Source: Gigaspora margarita (lineage: Eukaryota > Glomeromycota > Glomeromycetes > Diversisporales > Gigasporaceae). Taken from it: DNA of 64,000 bases. The position numbers were made by a program, and so were the translations under genes. Positions 41,756 to 54,577 of this stretch are shown here, in pieces. The DNA is taken from positions 82,376 to 146,375 of the forward strand of contig WTPW01000665.1 in NCBI GenBank assembly GCA_009809945.1, read 5' to 3'. Under the pieces are notes generated by a model. That model searched no databases, had not been told where the DNA came from, and was given only the letters and a program-made list of their open reading frames with translations. Within the stretch, counting starts at the first letter, position 1; each line of letters opens with the position of its first letter.

Positions 41756-42049
41756 GTGACTAACTGAATAACTACTTTATCGATTTGCTTAGTCATGCTT
41801 TTGACCTTTTATTTCAAGAAATATTATCCAGAAGATGTTGAAGTTAAAGCAAAATTTGCGAAAACGTATGTATTCAACTTTACAAAAATAACAATATTTT
41901 TACGAGTTTTTGAAATTTTTAATGAAATTTGAGATTTAACTAGCTGAAGTTATACCCTAAATGTTTACTTATTAAAGTTTTTTGGTTAGAATAGTAGAAG
42001 TTTCCATAAATCATCATCGTAACTAAGTATCGTTTAAACTACATTTTGA

Positions 42050-44340
42050 AAACTTTAGGATAGATTTAGGTTACAATTTAGATTGCATTCGTAACCTGAT
42101 TTTAGAACAGATTTAGGTTACAATTTAGGTTACATTTTTCTGATGAAAAATCTTCTATCATATGTCATCACTTTAAAATTACATTATTGATATTTTTATT
42201 ATAAATGTATCAATAATGTAACTTTAAAAATCTTGCATCATCGAGGGTGTGGTGACTTAGAGAAGTTGGTAAGTTGTCACACCCCAAGTGGCAGGTCTAG
42301 GGTTCAAATCCCACTGGAGATGCTTTGAAAAAATAGACCTGTATTACGGTAACTGCTTCTCGTTGATTGGTTAGGTACATTACCTGTAGGCCTTGGTACA
42401 CCATTTTGAATGGGAGGCTTTGGGTTAGTGATTGTACCCGGGTAGAACTTGCAATTATGTGACATAGTAATTTATCCGGATATCCGGGTAATTTAATAGT
42501 AACCGGGTAGAGGTTTTCCCAACGGGTACAAACTCTACTTTGGGTGCACAAATCCAAGGAACCGGAGAAATGGAAACCCGTTTGGCAAGCCCCAAGTAAG
42601 GAGGTAGCAAAGATCTTTGATAGTGCTACCAAAGCTGAAATATCGGAAACCGGAGCCAGAGAATCAGACGATAAGACCCTCGAGGAGGAGGTCTACCAAC
42701 CTGGCCACCAGAGTCGTATCAGAGAAAAAGAACCTATGTTTCAGAAGTAGGTACCAAGGGAAGAAGGCCATATCGACCCTTCTGAGCTAACTGGTTTGAA
42801 AGTTTGTGAATCCGGTATAAGGACTGGTAGGATGGTGAGGTGGATGCTGGGATTGGAGTGAACCTTGCAAGGGCAAAAGTAGGTAATAGTAGGGTTTAAG
42901 GTTAGCCCTGACTCCAAGTATATAGGTAAAGCTGTAGCATAAGTTACCGAAGTGTAGATGAATACCTGGTAGGACAGGTAACGCTCTACCAAGTTTTCTC
43001 TGAGGATAACAGGACCAGGGTTACCTGGCTGGGTCCTAAGGACAACAGATGAGCATTCGGAACTGTCTGACTGACTGAGTATCGGGACTGTTCCGGTGAT
43101 ACAAGATGGATTGGCAGGAGGGACATGGATCAGAGGGTTTAAATAGGCAATTTCCATAGTTGGGTTGCAGGTATGGCAGCTAGTGTGGAACCTTAGGGCG
43201 GACTACTTAAATTAGACACCAAAAGTGTACATGTAGCTAGTTGGATCTTCATCAATGTAACAAATGCCAGTTGATCTCCATGTAGGTTAACTGACGGCCC
43301 TAGTATCTTGAATAAAATATCTCGAGTCCCAAGGTGGGCACTTTGAAACCAAAAAAAAAAAAATCTTGCATTATCAAAAATCTCACATCATATTTCTCGC
43401 ATCATTGTCGATCATTTTTTAGCCTAAACTGTTGGGCTAAAATTATGAGAGTCATGATAGTGCAGGCCAAAAAATTTATAATTTGGGCCAAATCAAAAAT
43501 CTCGCATCATCAAAAATCTCTTATCATTCTATTCTGATTCTGGGATGTGTTGATCACCAGATTTAGGTTACAATTTAGGTTACAATTTTGAACCCGGATT
43601 TTAGAATGGATTTAGGTTACAATTTAGGTTACAATTTAGGTTGCATTTTTTAGATAGTTTGTAAACAAAAACTTTAGGATGAATTTAGGTTGCAATTTAG
43701 GTTGCATTTGTAACCTGAATGTAGGACAAATTTAGAACAGATTTTAGGATACAATTCGGGTTACAAAAATGTAACCTAATTTTAGGACAGATTTAGGTTA
43801 CAATTTAGGTTACATTTTTGTAACCTGATTTTAGAACAGATTTTAGGTTACATTTAGGTTATATTTAGATTACAACAAAATTTTTTCATCATTGCCAATT
43901 ATGCTGCACCACAGTTATGCTACAAAAATTTGGTCTTTTTCAAGATTTTTGATAAAATTTTCAATATCGTGCACAAAAAAACAACACAAATGATCTCAGA
44001 AAAACTTTTTACTAATAAAATTTTAAAATGATCGATGCGCAGTTATCCTCTAATTTTTCAAAAATCTTTCATCATTTTTCTTTCATTATTGCTGATCCTT
44101 TTTCTGACCCAAAAATTGGTTTCAACCTAAAAATTAGACCAGAATTTTTATAGTACTAAAGCAATTAAAATTAGTAAAACAGGTCAAGATAAAAATCTTT
44201 CATTATCCAAAATCTTTCATCATCCTAACAAGACTCTGGGATTTGTCGATCACCAGTTTGGGTTACAATTTAGATTACAATTTTGTAGTCTGATTTTAGG
44301 ATAGATTTTAGATTACAATTCAGGTTATATTTCGGATGAC
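42050..44340. repeat. Degenerate TTTAGGTTACAA repeat field
   Basis: A 12-bp word AATTTAGGTTAC recurs many times at 42055-42145, 43555-43880 and 44255-44335, mixed with AAATCT(C/T)(G/T)CATCAT words. The SINE-like element at 42243 is inserted in it. Confidence 0.7.
42243..43358 (+). mobile_element. SINE-like retroposon with tRNA-derived head (1.1 kb)
   Basis: The head contains a B box (GGGTTCAAATCCCAC at about 42299-42313) and an A-box-like TGACTTAGAGAAGTTGG, as in tRNAs. The body is far more GC-rich than its surroundings, and the element ends in about 12 A. Flanks AAAAATCTTGCATCATC and AAAAATCTTGCATTATC form a 17-bp duplication with one mismatch, the sign of target-primed insertion. The open frames inside do not resemble proteins. 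Confidence 0.8.
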
Positions 44341-44526
44341 TTTACGATTTTATTAACTTGCAAGCCCGCCAACCAATCAACTGTTACATGGCAGTAACTC
44401 TGATTGGCTATTGTTTGCTCATCTAGTTTTGTAACATTATACGCTAATGCTTGCTCGTGCAGCTAGCACTTAAGAATGAATATAAAAATACAATATAATA
44501 TCAACATGTAATTCTACTTGTGATAA

Positions 44527-44650
44527 AGTCAAACCGTATTTTTTCAAATCTTTTACTAAGTAAAAAACGAATTAAAGTTAAAAAAATTTTTTTCTAACTT
44601 TAACCCTATTTTTTACTTAATAAAAGGTTCAAAAAATGCATTTTGACTTT
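44527..44650. repeat. Palindrome, family shared with 54441
   Basis: Arms carrying CTTTTACTAAGTAAAAAACG-type sequence fold back around a T-rich centre. The same family lies at 54441-54577. Confidence 0.65.
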
Positions 44651-45229
44651 AATATAGTGCGGAACACTCAGAGATGGCAATAAAATAGCTAATTTGAAAA
44701 GCTAATAACTTATAATACAGAAAAGATACAGAAAAAAAGAAACTATTGTTTTAAAGCTAAAACAATTTACTACAAAATAGCGGCCTTAATTTTTTTAAAA
44801 AATTATTTGTTATCAAGTTATTAGAGTTTAAAATTCTGTGTTTTTATATAAATGATCCAAAATAGATTATATAAAAAAAAATTTTTTTATTGGATATAAA
44901 AAATAGATGTTTATAATTGCAAAACAATAATTTAAAAGGAAATTCTAGGTATCTCTAGCTAGAAATATATAACTTATATATCTCTAGTCTCTTTAGCCAA
45001 TCAAAGATCGAGAAAATTATATGACTAAGCTTCATATTTAATCTGATTGCTGATACCAGGTCAACTGCTCTTTTTTCTTCATTATACTACCGGATAGATA
45101 AGTATAGATTTTTTTAATAATCACCATTGTTTTCTTTTTTTGTAGTACTATTACTAATTGGTTTTTTGTTTGTCATTTTTAGCTAGGTTTTTTTTTTTTT
45201 GCCCTTTAGATCTTTTAGGTGCTTTTGAA
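44651..45229. other. AT-rich intergenic DNA
   Basis: No supported gene or element end. Short shared words (TATATATCTCTAGCTAGAG) also occur in reverse near 48075, on the other side of the minisatellite. Confidence 0.35.
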
Positions 45230-46537
45230 GTAGATCTTTAAAAATCTTTTCGACATTTTGAAGCTGTTCTCTGGTAGTTCTATGCAGTTTTATCAGAGAG
45301 AGGCTTCAAAACATTGAAGAGCTCTCTTCGAAATTTACAGTAGTTCTCTAGCGATGTTTTGGAGTTCTCCAGAAGTTTTCATTAAACATTTTGGAGCTGT
45401 TCTCTAGTAAGTTTCTTAGGAATTTTTTGGGCTGTTCTCTGGTAGTTCTTTTGGTATTTTGAAGCTGTTCTTTAGTAGTTTTCTATCCTATTCAGCTTCA
45501 TTTCTATTAGTTTTTTCATCAGATTTAGAGCTATTATATGATAATCCTCTTTGTCAGTTTTGGAGCTGTTCTCTAGTATTTTCTACAGATTTGAAGCTGT
45601 TAGATAATTTAATTTGTTGGGTTTTAAGACTGTTCTCTAGTATTTTTATTAGATTTGAAGCTGTTTGTTAATTTTTTTCACTGGGTTGATGTTCTCTGAT
45701 AATTTTCTTCATCAGGTTTGAAGCTATTTTTTGGTAGGTTTTTTAGGAATTTTTTGTTTTTTAGTAATTTTCTTTACCAGAATTGAAGCTGTTCTCTGGT
45801 AGTTTTCTATTAAAAAACTGACTCGGATTCATTTCATTTCTATTAGTTTCTTTGCTGAGTTTGGAGCTGTTCTCTGATATTTTGCCAGATTTTAAAGATA
45901 TTAACATTAGTAAATTTCTTGTCAAGTTGAAGATTTTATTTAGTAATTTTTTTTGCCGGGTTTGGAGCTGTTCGCTGGTAGGTTTCTTAGAAATTTTGGA
46001 GCTGTTCTCTGGTAATTTTCTTCGCCAGGTTTGGAGCCTTTTGTATTATGAAACCTACTCTAATTCAATTTTATCTATTAGTTTTTTTGCTAGGTTTGGA
46101 GCTGTTCTAAGATAGTTTTCTTTGCCAGATTTGGTGCTGTTTTCTGGTAGCTTTTTTCATCAGATTTGAATTAACTTTCTTTGGGTTTGGAGCTATTCTC
46201 TGGTAGGTTCTTAGAAATTTTGGAACTGTTCTCTAATAATTTTTTTCGTTGGGTTTGGGATTGTTCTTAATAGATTTATACTAAGAAACCTACTCTAATT
46301 CAGTTTATTTATATTAGTTTTTTTGCAGTTGTTCTATGATAATTTTCTTTGCTGGATTTAGAGCTGTTCTCTGGTAATTTTTGCCAGGTTGAAGATGCTC
46401 TCTGGTAATTTGCTTTAGGTTTGGAGTTGTTTTTAGATAGGTTTTTTAATAATTTTGGAGCTTTTTCTGGTAATTTCTTCGCCATATTTGGAGCTGTTCT
46501 CTGATAGTTTTCTATAAAGAAACCTATTTCATTTCTA

Positions 46538-46711
46538 CAGTCGACTCCCGCAATAGTCACATCTCGCTATAGTCACAATCGCGCTATAGGCACCTTAATT
46601 TTATTTATCTGATCATATAAACTATATAAATTCTTTCTCGCTTTAGTCACAATTTCGCAATAGGCCCATAAAATGCTGATTTTAGCATGTGACTATTGCG
46701 GGAGTTGACTG
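46538..46711. mobile_element. Pogo-like MITE (174 bp)
   Basis: Ends CAGTCGACTCCCGCAATAGT and ACTATTGCGGGAGTTGACTG, flanked by TA. TIRs of about 24 bp with two mismatches. Confidence 0.85.
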
Positions 46712-46728
46712 TATTAGCTTTTTTACTA

Positions 46729-47054
46729 CCGTAAACGGCCATAAAAAAGACCCGGGTCTGTTACATTTTCTCAATTTTAAACCCGATAGTAGACCCGGGG
46801 ATCTATTGTACGGATGGGGGTCTAGTACTGAGCAATATAAATATAGCATATTGGTTCAAGTAATATGAATTATATTTTATTTTCAAGCTATTCGAATATT
46901 TATCCTATAGTATACCCGGGTCTTTTATCATTTTAGATTCTATAGTATACCCATGTCTTTTATCTTTACAAAAAATCTCAAGCTATATAGTAGACCCGGG
47001 GATGATACATGGTGGGTCTACTATCATGGGGGTCTTTTATATGGCCGTTTATGG
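46729..47054. mobile_element. MITE with TA duplication and GACCCGGG motifs (326 bp)
   Basis: Ends CCGTAAACGGCCATA and TATGGCCGTTTATGG, flanked by TA. The interior repeats GACCCGGGTCT-type words. Confidence 0.8.
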
Positions 47055-47860
47055 TAGGTTTGAAGCTGTTCTTGTAGTTTCCTATTACAAAACCTACTCT
47101 AATTTAGTTTTATTCTATTAGTTTCTTCATGGGTTTGAAACTGTTCTATAGTAGTTTCTTTGCCAGATTTGGACCTTTTTTTGGTAACTTTTGTCACCAG
47201 ATTTGAAGTAATTTTTTTCATCGAGTTTGGAGCTATTCTCTGGTAGGTTTTTAGCAGTTTTGAAGCTGTCCTCTGATAATTTCTTTACCGGGTTTGGAGT
47301 TGTTCTTAATAGTTTTCTACTAAAACCTATTCTAATTTAGTTTCATTCCTATTAGTTTATTTGCCGGATTTTGATTGTTTTGTGGTAACTTCCTTCGCTA
47401 GGCTTGGAGTTGTTCTCTGGTAATTTTTTCGCCGGGTTTGGAGTTGTTCTGTGGTAATTTTCTTCGCTGGGCTTGGAGTTGTTTTTTGGTAATTTTCTTC
47501 ACCAGGTTAGAATTCTTTTGTAATTTCTTTGCTGAATTGAGAGCTATTTGGTAAATTTCTTTGCCGAATTTGAAGCTATTTTTTGCTGAATTCTCTGATA
47601 ATTTTTTTGCAGAATTTTTTGCCAAATTTAGAGCTGCTTTCTGGTAATTTTTTCACCAAATTTGAAGCTGTACTTTGGTAATTTTCTTTGCCGAATTTGG
47701 AGCCATTTTCTGGTTATTTTTTTTGTTGAGTTTGGAATTGTTTTTTGGTTAGATTTGAACTGTTTTTAACAGTTCTTTTTGGTATTTCTAAGTCATTTTT
47801 TTTGTAAATTTTTAGCATTTTGGTGCTGTTCTCTAGTAGTTTTTGTTTTTTTGTTTGTTT

Positions 47861-48217
47861 TTTGGTATTATTTTTTTTAATGTAAATAAAAAAAAATTTT
47901 ATAAAAAATTTTATTTTGATTAGTTTATACATGTTCTGGACTTGTTATATAATTAAGTCTGTAAAGGAAGGTTGAGTTTCAGATTGCACAAGCTTTTCTG
48001 GCTAGCTAGCAATTTGAAAAAATTGGTCACATGACCTTTGCTTGCTTTAATTGGCTAATAAGCCAGAGATATATAGTTATATATCTCTAGCTAGAGATGC
48101 CTAGAAGAATTCTAATTTAAAATATATTTTAATAATAAATATTGACTTGTAATTTAAGTTGTAATAATATAAATGTATATAATTATGTTTTAGTCATACA
48201 TCTTTTTTTTAAGTACC
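47861..48217. other. AT-rich intergenic DNA
   Basis: Nothing supportable beyond homopolymer runs. Confidence 0.35.
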
Positions 48218-48429
48218 GTATCCTATCATGAATAAGCACCCCTTTTTTGAAATTTCAAACTCAACGTTCTTGATAACTATCTTATCAAACTTAATAAAAA
48301 TTTTTTTATTTAAATTTTATAGATCTATAAAATTTAAATAAAAAAATTTTTATTAAGTTTGATAAGATAGTTATCAAGAACGTTGAGTTTGAAATTTCAA
48401 AAAAGGGGTGCTTATTCATGATAGGATAC
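48218..48429. mobile_element. Near-perfect 212-bp foldback
   Basis: Ends GTATCCTATCATGAATAAGC and its complement; both arms of about 100 bp match almost perfectly. Target duplication not resolved. High identity implies recent origin or conversion between arms. Confidence 0.8.
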
Positions 48430-48909
48430 GTTAACCAATCAAATTACAAAAATACAACTAATCAAAATTTAGAAATTATAAAATATCAAAAATCAACTAT
48501 TTGAATAATTTTAAAATTATTAAATTTTAAATTTTAAAATAAGACATTTTCATCTCTAAGTGTTCTTACTATACAAGTAAAAATTATATGCTAAACAAGT
48601 TTACTTAGAAGCCCAAAGCAGGTTATTTTAACAAAAAAAGGTGTTTATATTACAAACCAAAAATTTTTAACTTTAGTATATAGCTAACCTATTTTTTTTG
48701 TCAAAGTAGCCTATATTTTGCTACTAAGTAAAGTTGTTCAGAGCATAATTTTACATATAATTGCTATTTTAAAATTAGTTAATAATTGTTTTTGACAAAG
48801 TTACCTTTTGAAATTGTACATAATTAACAAAATTTTAAAAAAGTGTTCTAAGTAACCTTAATCTACTATTTTCAATATGCTTAATCACAAAATTTAAAAA
48901 AAGTTAATA

Positions 48910-49159
48910 TAGGGTGAGTCAATAGAAAAGAGCCAAATTTTTTTTTAAGTAAAAGTTTTCTTGACTTTAAGTTTAAATATCTTAACAACTATTTTAATAA
49001 ATTTAATAAATTTTTTTTTATTTTAATTCTATATAATTTCAAGATTAAAATAAAAAAAATTTTAGCAAATTTGATTAAATAGTTGTCAAGATATTTTAAT
49101 TTAAATATTAAAAAAATTTTACTAAAATGATTTGTTCCTTTTCTATTGACTCACCCCTA
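48910..49159. mobile_element. MITE, GGGTGAGTCAATAG family (250 bp)
   Basis: Ends TAGGGTGAGTCAATAGAAAA and TTTTCTATTGACTCACCCCTA, flanked by TA. Confidence 0.8.
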
Positions 49160-49544
49160 TATGTAAGTTAAAAATAATGTAAGAATTAAAAGTTTATAGT
49201 AAATTTATATATTTTTATTATAATTTTTATTATAATTTATTCCATAGCATGACATGTCCTATGACTACTATCAGGCATAAATTAAAATGCTAATATTTAT
49301 TATCTAATATCCATTTACTATAGAGGCTTACTCTCATTTTCAGATAATATGTTTAGCTAAATTTAATTGGCAATAATTTTTTTATATGAGGTAAGGTTTT
49401 GCTTAATCCCTTACCTTCTAAAATATTATCTAATAAATGTTAGTACCCTTATATTCTCTTCAAATTTTTTTAAAAAAATATGAATTTACTATAAACTTTG
49501 GGCTAAAAATTCTATTTAGCTTAACTAATTAAATTTTACAGTTA

Positions 49545-49708
49545 GGGGTATACCATTTATTATATAATTTTTACTATGAATACATGAACAATAATAGTGA
49601 TTATGTCTATATATTATATTAACAAATCAAAAATAAATAAAATAATCTACTATACATGAATGGTGTAGCTACTAAGTAAAAAATATCACGTAATAAATGG
49701 TATACTCT
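49545..49708. mobile_element. PIF-like MITE (164 bp), sister of 38238
   Basis: Ends GGGGTATACCATTTATTATA and TAATAAATGGTATACTCT with TTA duplications. Confidence 0.75.
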
Positions 49709-50569
49709 TTATATAAAACAAGAAAAGAAAAAAAATTAAGCTTAAAAACAAAGTTAAAATTTTATTAATTTTGTACAATTTCAAAATATAACTTTGTTAA
49801 TTGATGATCCGCCAATTAATCAAAGAATTTTTCTTATTAAGGTATGACAGAGATCACTTATAACTCAAAGTCGAATTGAAATTTTTAAGGATAAGTAAAG
49901 TTATAAAAATTATTAAACAAATACGGTATTAAAGTAGTACAAATGATAGAATAATACCATAAGTTTCTAATTATAAAATTATTGGATATCGATCTTTTTT
50001 TTTGAAGAACTTTACTCAGTAAGCACATGGCATTTACTAAGCTAAACTCTATATTAATTAGCTATCAAAGTAATTTGTAATATGTTGCTTTTAGCTTATT
50101 TTAAACGAATTTATTGTTTTTTTTTTATTTTTAGATTTTTTTGACTTTAAAATAACAAGATGGATTTATGGATTGTTTACTATGTTTTCTATATTAGATC
50201 TTAAAATATAGTAGATCTTACCTAGCCAACTCTCTCTAATCTGAACCATCTGAACTTATACATAAAAATATCAAAAAACCTGTTCCTAAAGAGTTACTAT
50301 GTACTAATCTGAACTTACAAAAGTTCAAAAACTTTGTGTTCAGTTTTTAAAGTTTATTAAGGATTCAGATTATTCAGGTTCAGATTAAAGAGAGGCGACC
50401 TTACTATCTTTTTTTCCTATAATCCACTAAACTTGACGCTTTAAATTTCTTCAGATAAGAAGTTTTTTTCTTTTCTCTTTTGCTATACCAACTCATTTAA
50501 TTGGTACTTATTTTGGTGGAATGTTTTTGAGTAGCATATTAGATACGCTTTAGGTTAATAAGTGTACTA
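49709..50569. other. AT-rich intergenic DNA
   Basis: No gene or clear element. A weak inverted pair of AACTTTTGTAAGTTCAGAT-type words lies near 50300-50390. Confidence 0.3.
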
Positions 50570-50848
50570 TAAATTTCGGTACAAGGTATCCCCCCTTGTT
50601 TGGTACCCCCCTTGATTTGTACCAGGTATGTTTCAAAGTCACTCAAGATGGATTATGTAAGAGGCCCGGGTACAAATCAAAGACTGATTTACTAATAATA
50701 AAATTTTTTTATCTTATGGGCTAATATATGCTCCTTACAAGATACCTCCATGTAATATACCCTGTTCCACCCAATATACTCAGAGTATAAATCAAGGTTT
50801 GTTGTTACGTTGAATGTAAAATACCCAGGTACCTTGCACCGAAATTTA
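50570..50848. mobile_element. TIR element (279 bp)
   Basis: Ends TAAATTTCGGTACAAGGTA and TACCTTGCACCGAAATTTA, one mismatch. GC-richer interior with GGTACC words. Duplication unclear. Confidence 0.6.
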
Positions 50849-51128
50849 CCTATTATAGTTTTTTTTTTTTTTGCTTTTTAGTTGTTATAAATATTTTTTT
50901 CATTTTACCAGTATTTATTCTCAAAGTTTACAATAAAAAGGCGCATACCGGTATACACAACAAAGGACAAAAAAAAGGTATTCTAATGATATTTGAAATC
51001 TTTGAAGTGACGATTCTCAAGGACAACCCAATCTTGAAAGAAACATAGATATGGTCAAGAATAAAAAAGAGCAATAATGTGAATAAGAAGTGGTATACCC
51101 GAGGATGAATAAAAGGTATTTGAGTGTA

Positions 51129-51224
51129 GAAATGTGAACCGAATCTAAATTTAATAGTAAACCTAATAAATATCCAATGGGTTTACTATTAAATTTAGAT
51201 CCAATAGATTTCGGTTCACATTTC
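51129..51224. mobile_element. Small palindromic MITE (96 bp)
   Basis: Ends GAAATGTGAACCG and CGGTTCACATTTC, flanked by TA. Confidence 0.7.
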
Positions 51225-51735
51225 TATTTAGTGGTATTTGAAATCTGCTGAACCCGGTAATTCTAAAGGGTGATGTAATCTTGAATTATAATACAAGAGA
51301 CGTAGCATTTGAGCGATATTCAAAATCTTCAGAACCCAACAACTCAAGTAAGCAACTCGATCTTGGCGCATCCAAGAATCGTTCAGCACATTAGATACAC
51401 TTTAGGTTAGTAGGTATATTTTTTTTTCTTTGATTATATTTGTTATACTAATTCTTTTTTTGTTTTACAGGTATTTATTTTCAGATCATTCTTGAGTCTG
51501 CAATAAAAAGGCGCATACTGTATATACAACCAAGGACAAAAAAAAGGCATTCTAATGGCATTGGAAATCTGAAGGTGATGATTCTCAAGGACAATGTGAT
51601 CTTGAAAGAAATATGAACACAGTCAAGGATGAAAAAGGGCATTTGAGTGGTATTCTAAATGGACAATGAGGTCCCATATTTTGCTGTAAATAAGGTATGC
51701 ACACACAAGAATAAACGAAAGGTATTTGAGTAGTA

Positions 51736-51828
51736 AAAATGTGAACTGAGATCTATTGGATCTAAATTTAATAGTAAATTTAATGGATACTATTAAATTT
51801 GGATTCAATAGATTACGGTTCATATCTC
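51736..51828. mobile_element. Diverged copy of the 51129 MITE
   Basis: Ends AAAATGTGAACTG and CGGTTCATATCTC, flanked by TA, in the second duplication unit. Confidence 0.65.
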
Positions 51829-52100
51829 TAATTTGATCGATATTTAAAATCTGCTGGCCAATAATTTTACTATACGTAAAAGAACAATTAAATCTAATAA
51901 GTTCTTTCATTTAATTATAATAGTTTTTTTTTCAAATTCTCATTTAAGATAAAGAGGACGTGGCACAACATGGATGAAAGAAAGGCGTTTGAGTGGTATA
52001 AAAAATCTGCTAAACCTGGCAATTCCAGTAGAAAAATGTAATTCTGGAGTCTGCTATAAATAAGCATGGGCGCACCAAAGAATGAAAAAAGGTAATTTGC

Positions 52101-52904
52101 TGAAGCTAGCAATTAAGTGGGCTTTGTAAACATAGGCACAACTGAGAATAGAAAGTCATTGAGCGAAAAAATTTTTGGGCCTTTAAGCCATATTTTCGCT
52201 ACCTATTTTTTATACACTTTGATTTTGTAACCATGTTAAAATTTGCATCAGATTAAAATTTCGATACAAGTTTTATTAGGTTAAAGTGAAATATATAATT
52301 GTGGCAAGGAATGGCCTGATTGTCTTGAGACTAATTTTGATTAGAAAAATTGTTCTCGACCTGGTTAACCGATCTGAACTTTTAAGGATCGATCATGGCC
52401 CACAATTTTTTTATCAGCCCATATTGTTCTCTAAACTATATGCTATTCAATAAAAAAAAAAAGAGATTTCTCCCTTTTTTATTGAACAGCACCCAATATT
52501 GTTTAAAAAATAATCATAATATATTTATACGTATTAAACAAATCTATTGAGAAACATTATATAAAATAAATATGAATAACTTATAAATACAATAATCAAT
52601 AATTATCATTTTATTGAATTATGAAATAATAATGATTTTTCTATCTACTAAGTTACAGTAATTAGAATAAAGTAAAATGCTTTTTTTGATTTAATTTGGA
52701 TTCAAGTTAACTTGTTAGTATTTAACTCATCAATGTTCGAGTTATAAAATTCTTCTTGAGTTAACTCGAGTACAAGCTTTATTTTTGGAGGCCTAAAATA
52801 TTAAAGCAATAGTTATAATTGAAAGTTCAATAACAGGTTTATCCTTGGCAACACATATGCAGTGCAATCTACAGGAGCAGGTAGGTTGGATCTTTAGATT
52901 AGTA
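52101..52904. other. AT-rich intergenic DNA
   Basis: No supported gene. Contains a small GAGTTAACTCGAG inverted word near 52770 only. Confidence 0.3.
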
Positions 52905-53178
52905 ACAAATAGGCAGGTGGGAGTAATAAGCAAGTGGGTAATAAATGAAGCAGATGTAATGGGCGCATGGCTAATGGGCGCATGGGTAATTGGCGCATGG
53001 CTAATGGATGGGTAGGTAATGGGCAGGTAGATAATGGGTGGGTAATGGTAATAGGCGGGTGGATAACGGGTGGGTAATAGAAGGGTAGGTAATGGGCAGA
53101 TAGATAATAGGAGGGTGGATAATGGTGAGTAGGTAATAGTGAGTAGGTAATGGTGAGTGGGTAATGGGCAGATAATGG
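52905..53178. repeat. GGGTAATGGGC-type minisatellite
   Basis: Irregular 8-14-bp units built on GGGTAATGG/GGGCAGGTA, purine-rich on the plus strand. Confidence 0.8.
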
Positions 53179-53289
53179 TAAAATTAAAATCATTTAAAGT
53201 ACGTATATATAGTACATATCAGTCACCCGATTTGTCACACTATTGTCACATGTAAATTTTTTATATATAAAATTATAAAAAAAAATATA

Positions 53290-54036
53290 TAATGACCTGC
53301 GAGTCGATAACATAGTGGTTACGCTCCCAGGTCCCCAAACGCAAGGTCGCCAGTTCAAGCTCCACTAGGAACATTAATTCTACACAGAGTCACAAGATGA
53401 ACGGGCTGAACCAGGGTGCTAGGACCACGTGTGGGTATATAACCACACTTAGATGCTCTATGATAATGGCATAACCATATTTGGATACTCTATGGGAAAA
53501 AATAAGGACCCCAGTGAAGATCTGGACAAAAAAAAAAAAGAAATTAAGAACACTTCCAGCAAAATTCCGGTAGAACAATAGAATACTCCCAGTGAAATTC
53601 CGGTTGAATAAGGAATACTTCCAGTAGAATTCCGGTTGCAAGGTACAGAAAAACACGGTGTTAAACACCAAATCAGGAAAACAGTCCTATGAGGAAAAAC
53701 CTGGTCTAATCTGAACTTAGAAGGGAATACCTGGGGCGACGAAAAATGGACCTATCAAGCATACCGGTGGAGTAATCTAACTTCTTAAAGCTGTCTAGGA
53801 TACTTCGGTTAGGACGCACCAGATGACGGTCCAGCTGGAAATCACCAGGAAAAACCTGATGTGGAAGGGATAGAGTAGGACAGACTTCGTAGGATAGAAT
53901 TGATAGTCTAGTAAATAAAAATAGAAATAGGACATGTAATACAAAAAAATGTAGAGGACCCGCTGGGTTCTATGACCAACAGATAATAAAAAGTGCGCCA
54001 CTCTGCGTCCAGGGGGTATAACCCACTCTGGTTTAA
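53290..54036 (+). mobile_element. Second SINE-like retroposon with tRNA-like head
   Basis: The head reads ACATAGTGGTTACGCTCC (A-box-like) and GCCAGTTCAAGCTCC (B-box-like), followed by a GC-rich body ending in A7 and a TA microsatellite. The opposite arm of the host foldback element lacks it, so it acts as an empty site. Duplication is blurred by the AT-rich target. Confidence 0.7.
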
Positions 54037-54440
54037 AAAAATATATATATATATATATAAAATTACTATAAACTTTGAAGAAATAATGTTCCAAAGTCTA
54101 CATATCAACTTAAAATTAAATTCTTCAGGAATATAAAACAAGGTGAGGAGAAAATAGTAGTACAAAAATTGGATCAAAATTTCACCGATTTTGTACAAAT
54201 TGAAAATGTAACTTTGTCAAAAACAAATATTTTCTGATTTTAAGATAAGAATCTTATGTAAAATCATGCTCTAAACAACTTAATTAGCGGAAGTGGGTTA
54301 CCTTGTAAGAAAAATGGGTTATCTATATGCTAAAGTCAAAATTTTTAACTTTACAAGATAAAACTTTTTTTTTCATTAGGCAACCTACTTTGGGCCTTTA
54401 AGCAAAATTGTTCAGAATGTAATTTTACATTATATTTAAA

Positions 54441-54577
54441 TTGAAACGTGCTTTTCGAACCTTTTACTAAGTGAAAATGGGTTTAAAGTTAAAAAAAATT
54501 TTTTTTTAAAAAAAAAATTTTTCTAACTTTAAACCCATTTTTCACTTAGTAAAAGGTCCAAAAAGTGCGTTTCAACC
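54441..54577. repeat. Palindrome, family shared with 44527
   Basis: Arms with CTTTTACTAAGTGAAAATGG and its complement flank a T9/A10 centre. Confidence 0.75.

Larger units (their letters stand above)
45230..47860. repeat. 36-bp degenerate minisatellite
   Basis: Unit near GGAGCTGTTCTCTGGTAATT plus TTCTTCGCCGGGTTT, dozens of diverged copies. Because 36 is a multiple of 3, the minus strand shows repeated 12-residue peptides (KLPENSSKP-type) and several chance open frames. Two MITEs interrupt it. Confidence 0.85.
50930..52100. repeat. Diverged tandem duplication, unit about 550 bp
   Basis: Sequence at 50935-51130 (AATAAAAAGGCGCATAC, CAAGGACAA) is repeated at 51500-51730 and partly near 51240-51380 and 51960-52110. 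Both main units carry the same small MITE at the same place, so the MITE predates the duplication. Confidence 0.6.

Noticed and set aside
42544-43157. Open frames in the SINE-like element (68 and 138 codons).
   Set aside because: They overlap on opposite strands in a GC-rich non-coding body and show no domain.
53288-53372. Functional tRNA gene.
   Set aside because: A and B boxes are present but the acceptor stem and anticodon arm do not fold; it heads a retroposon.
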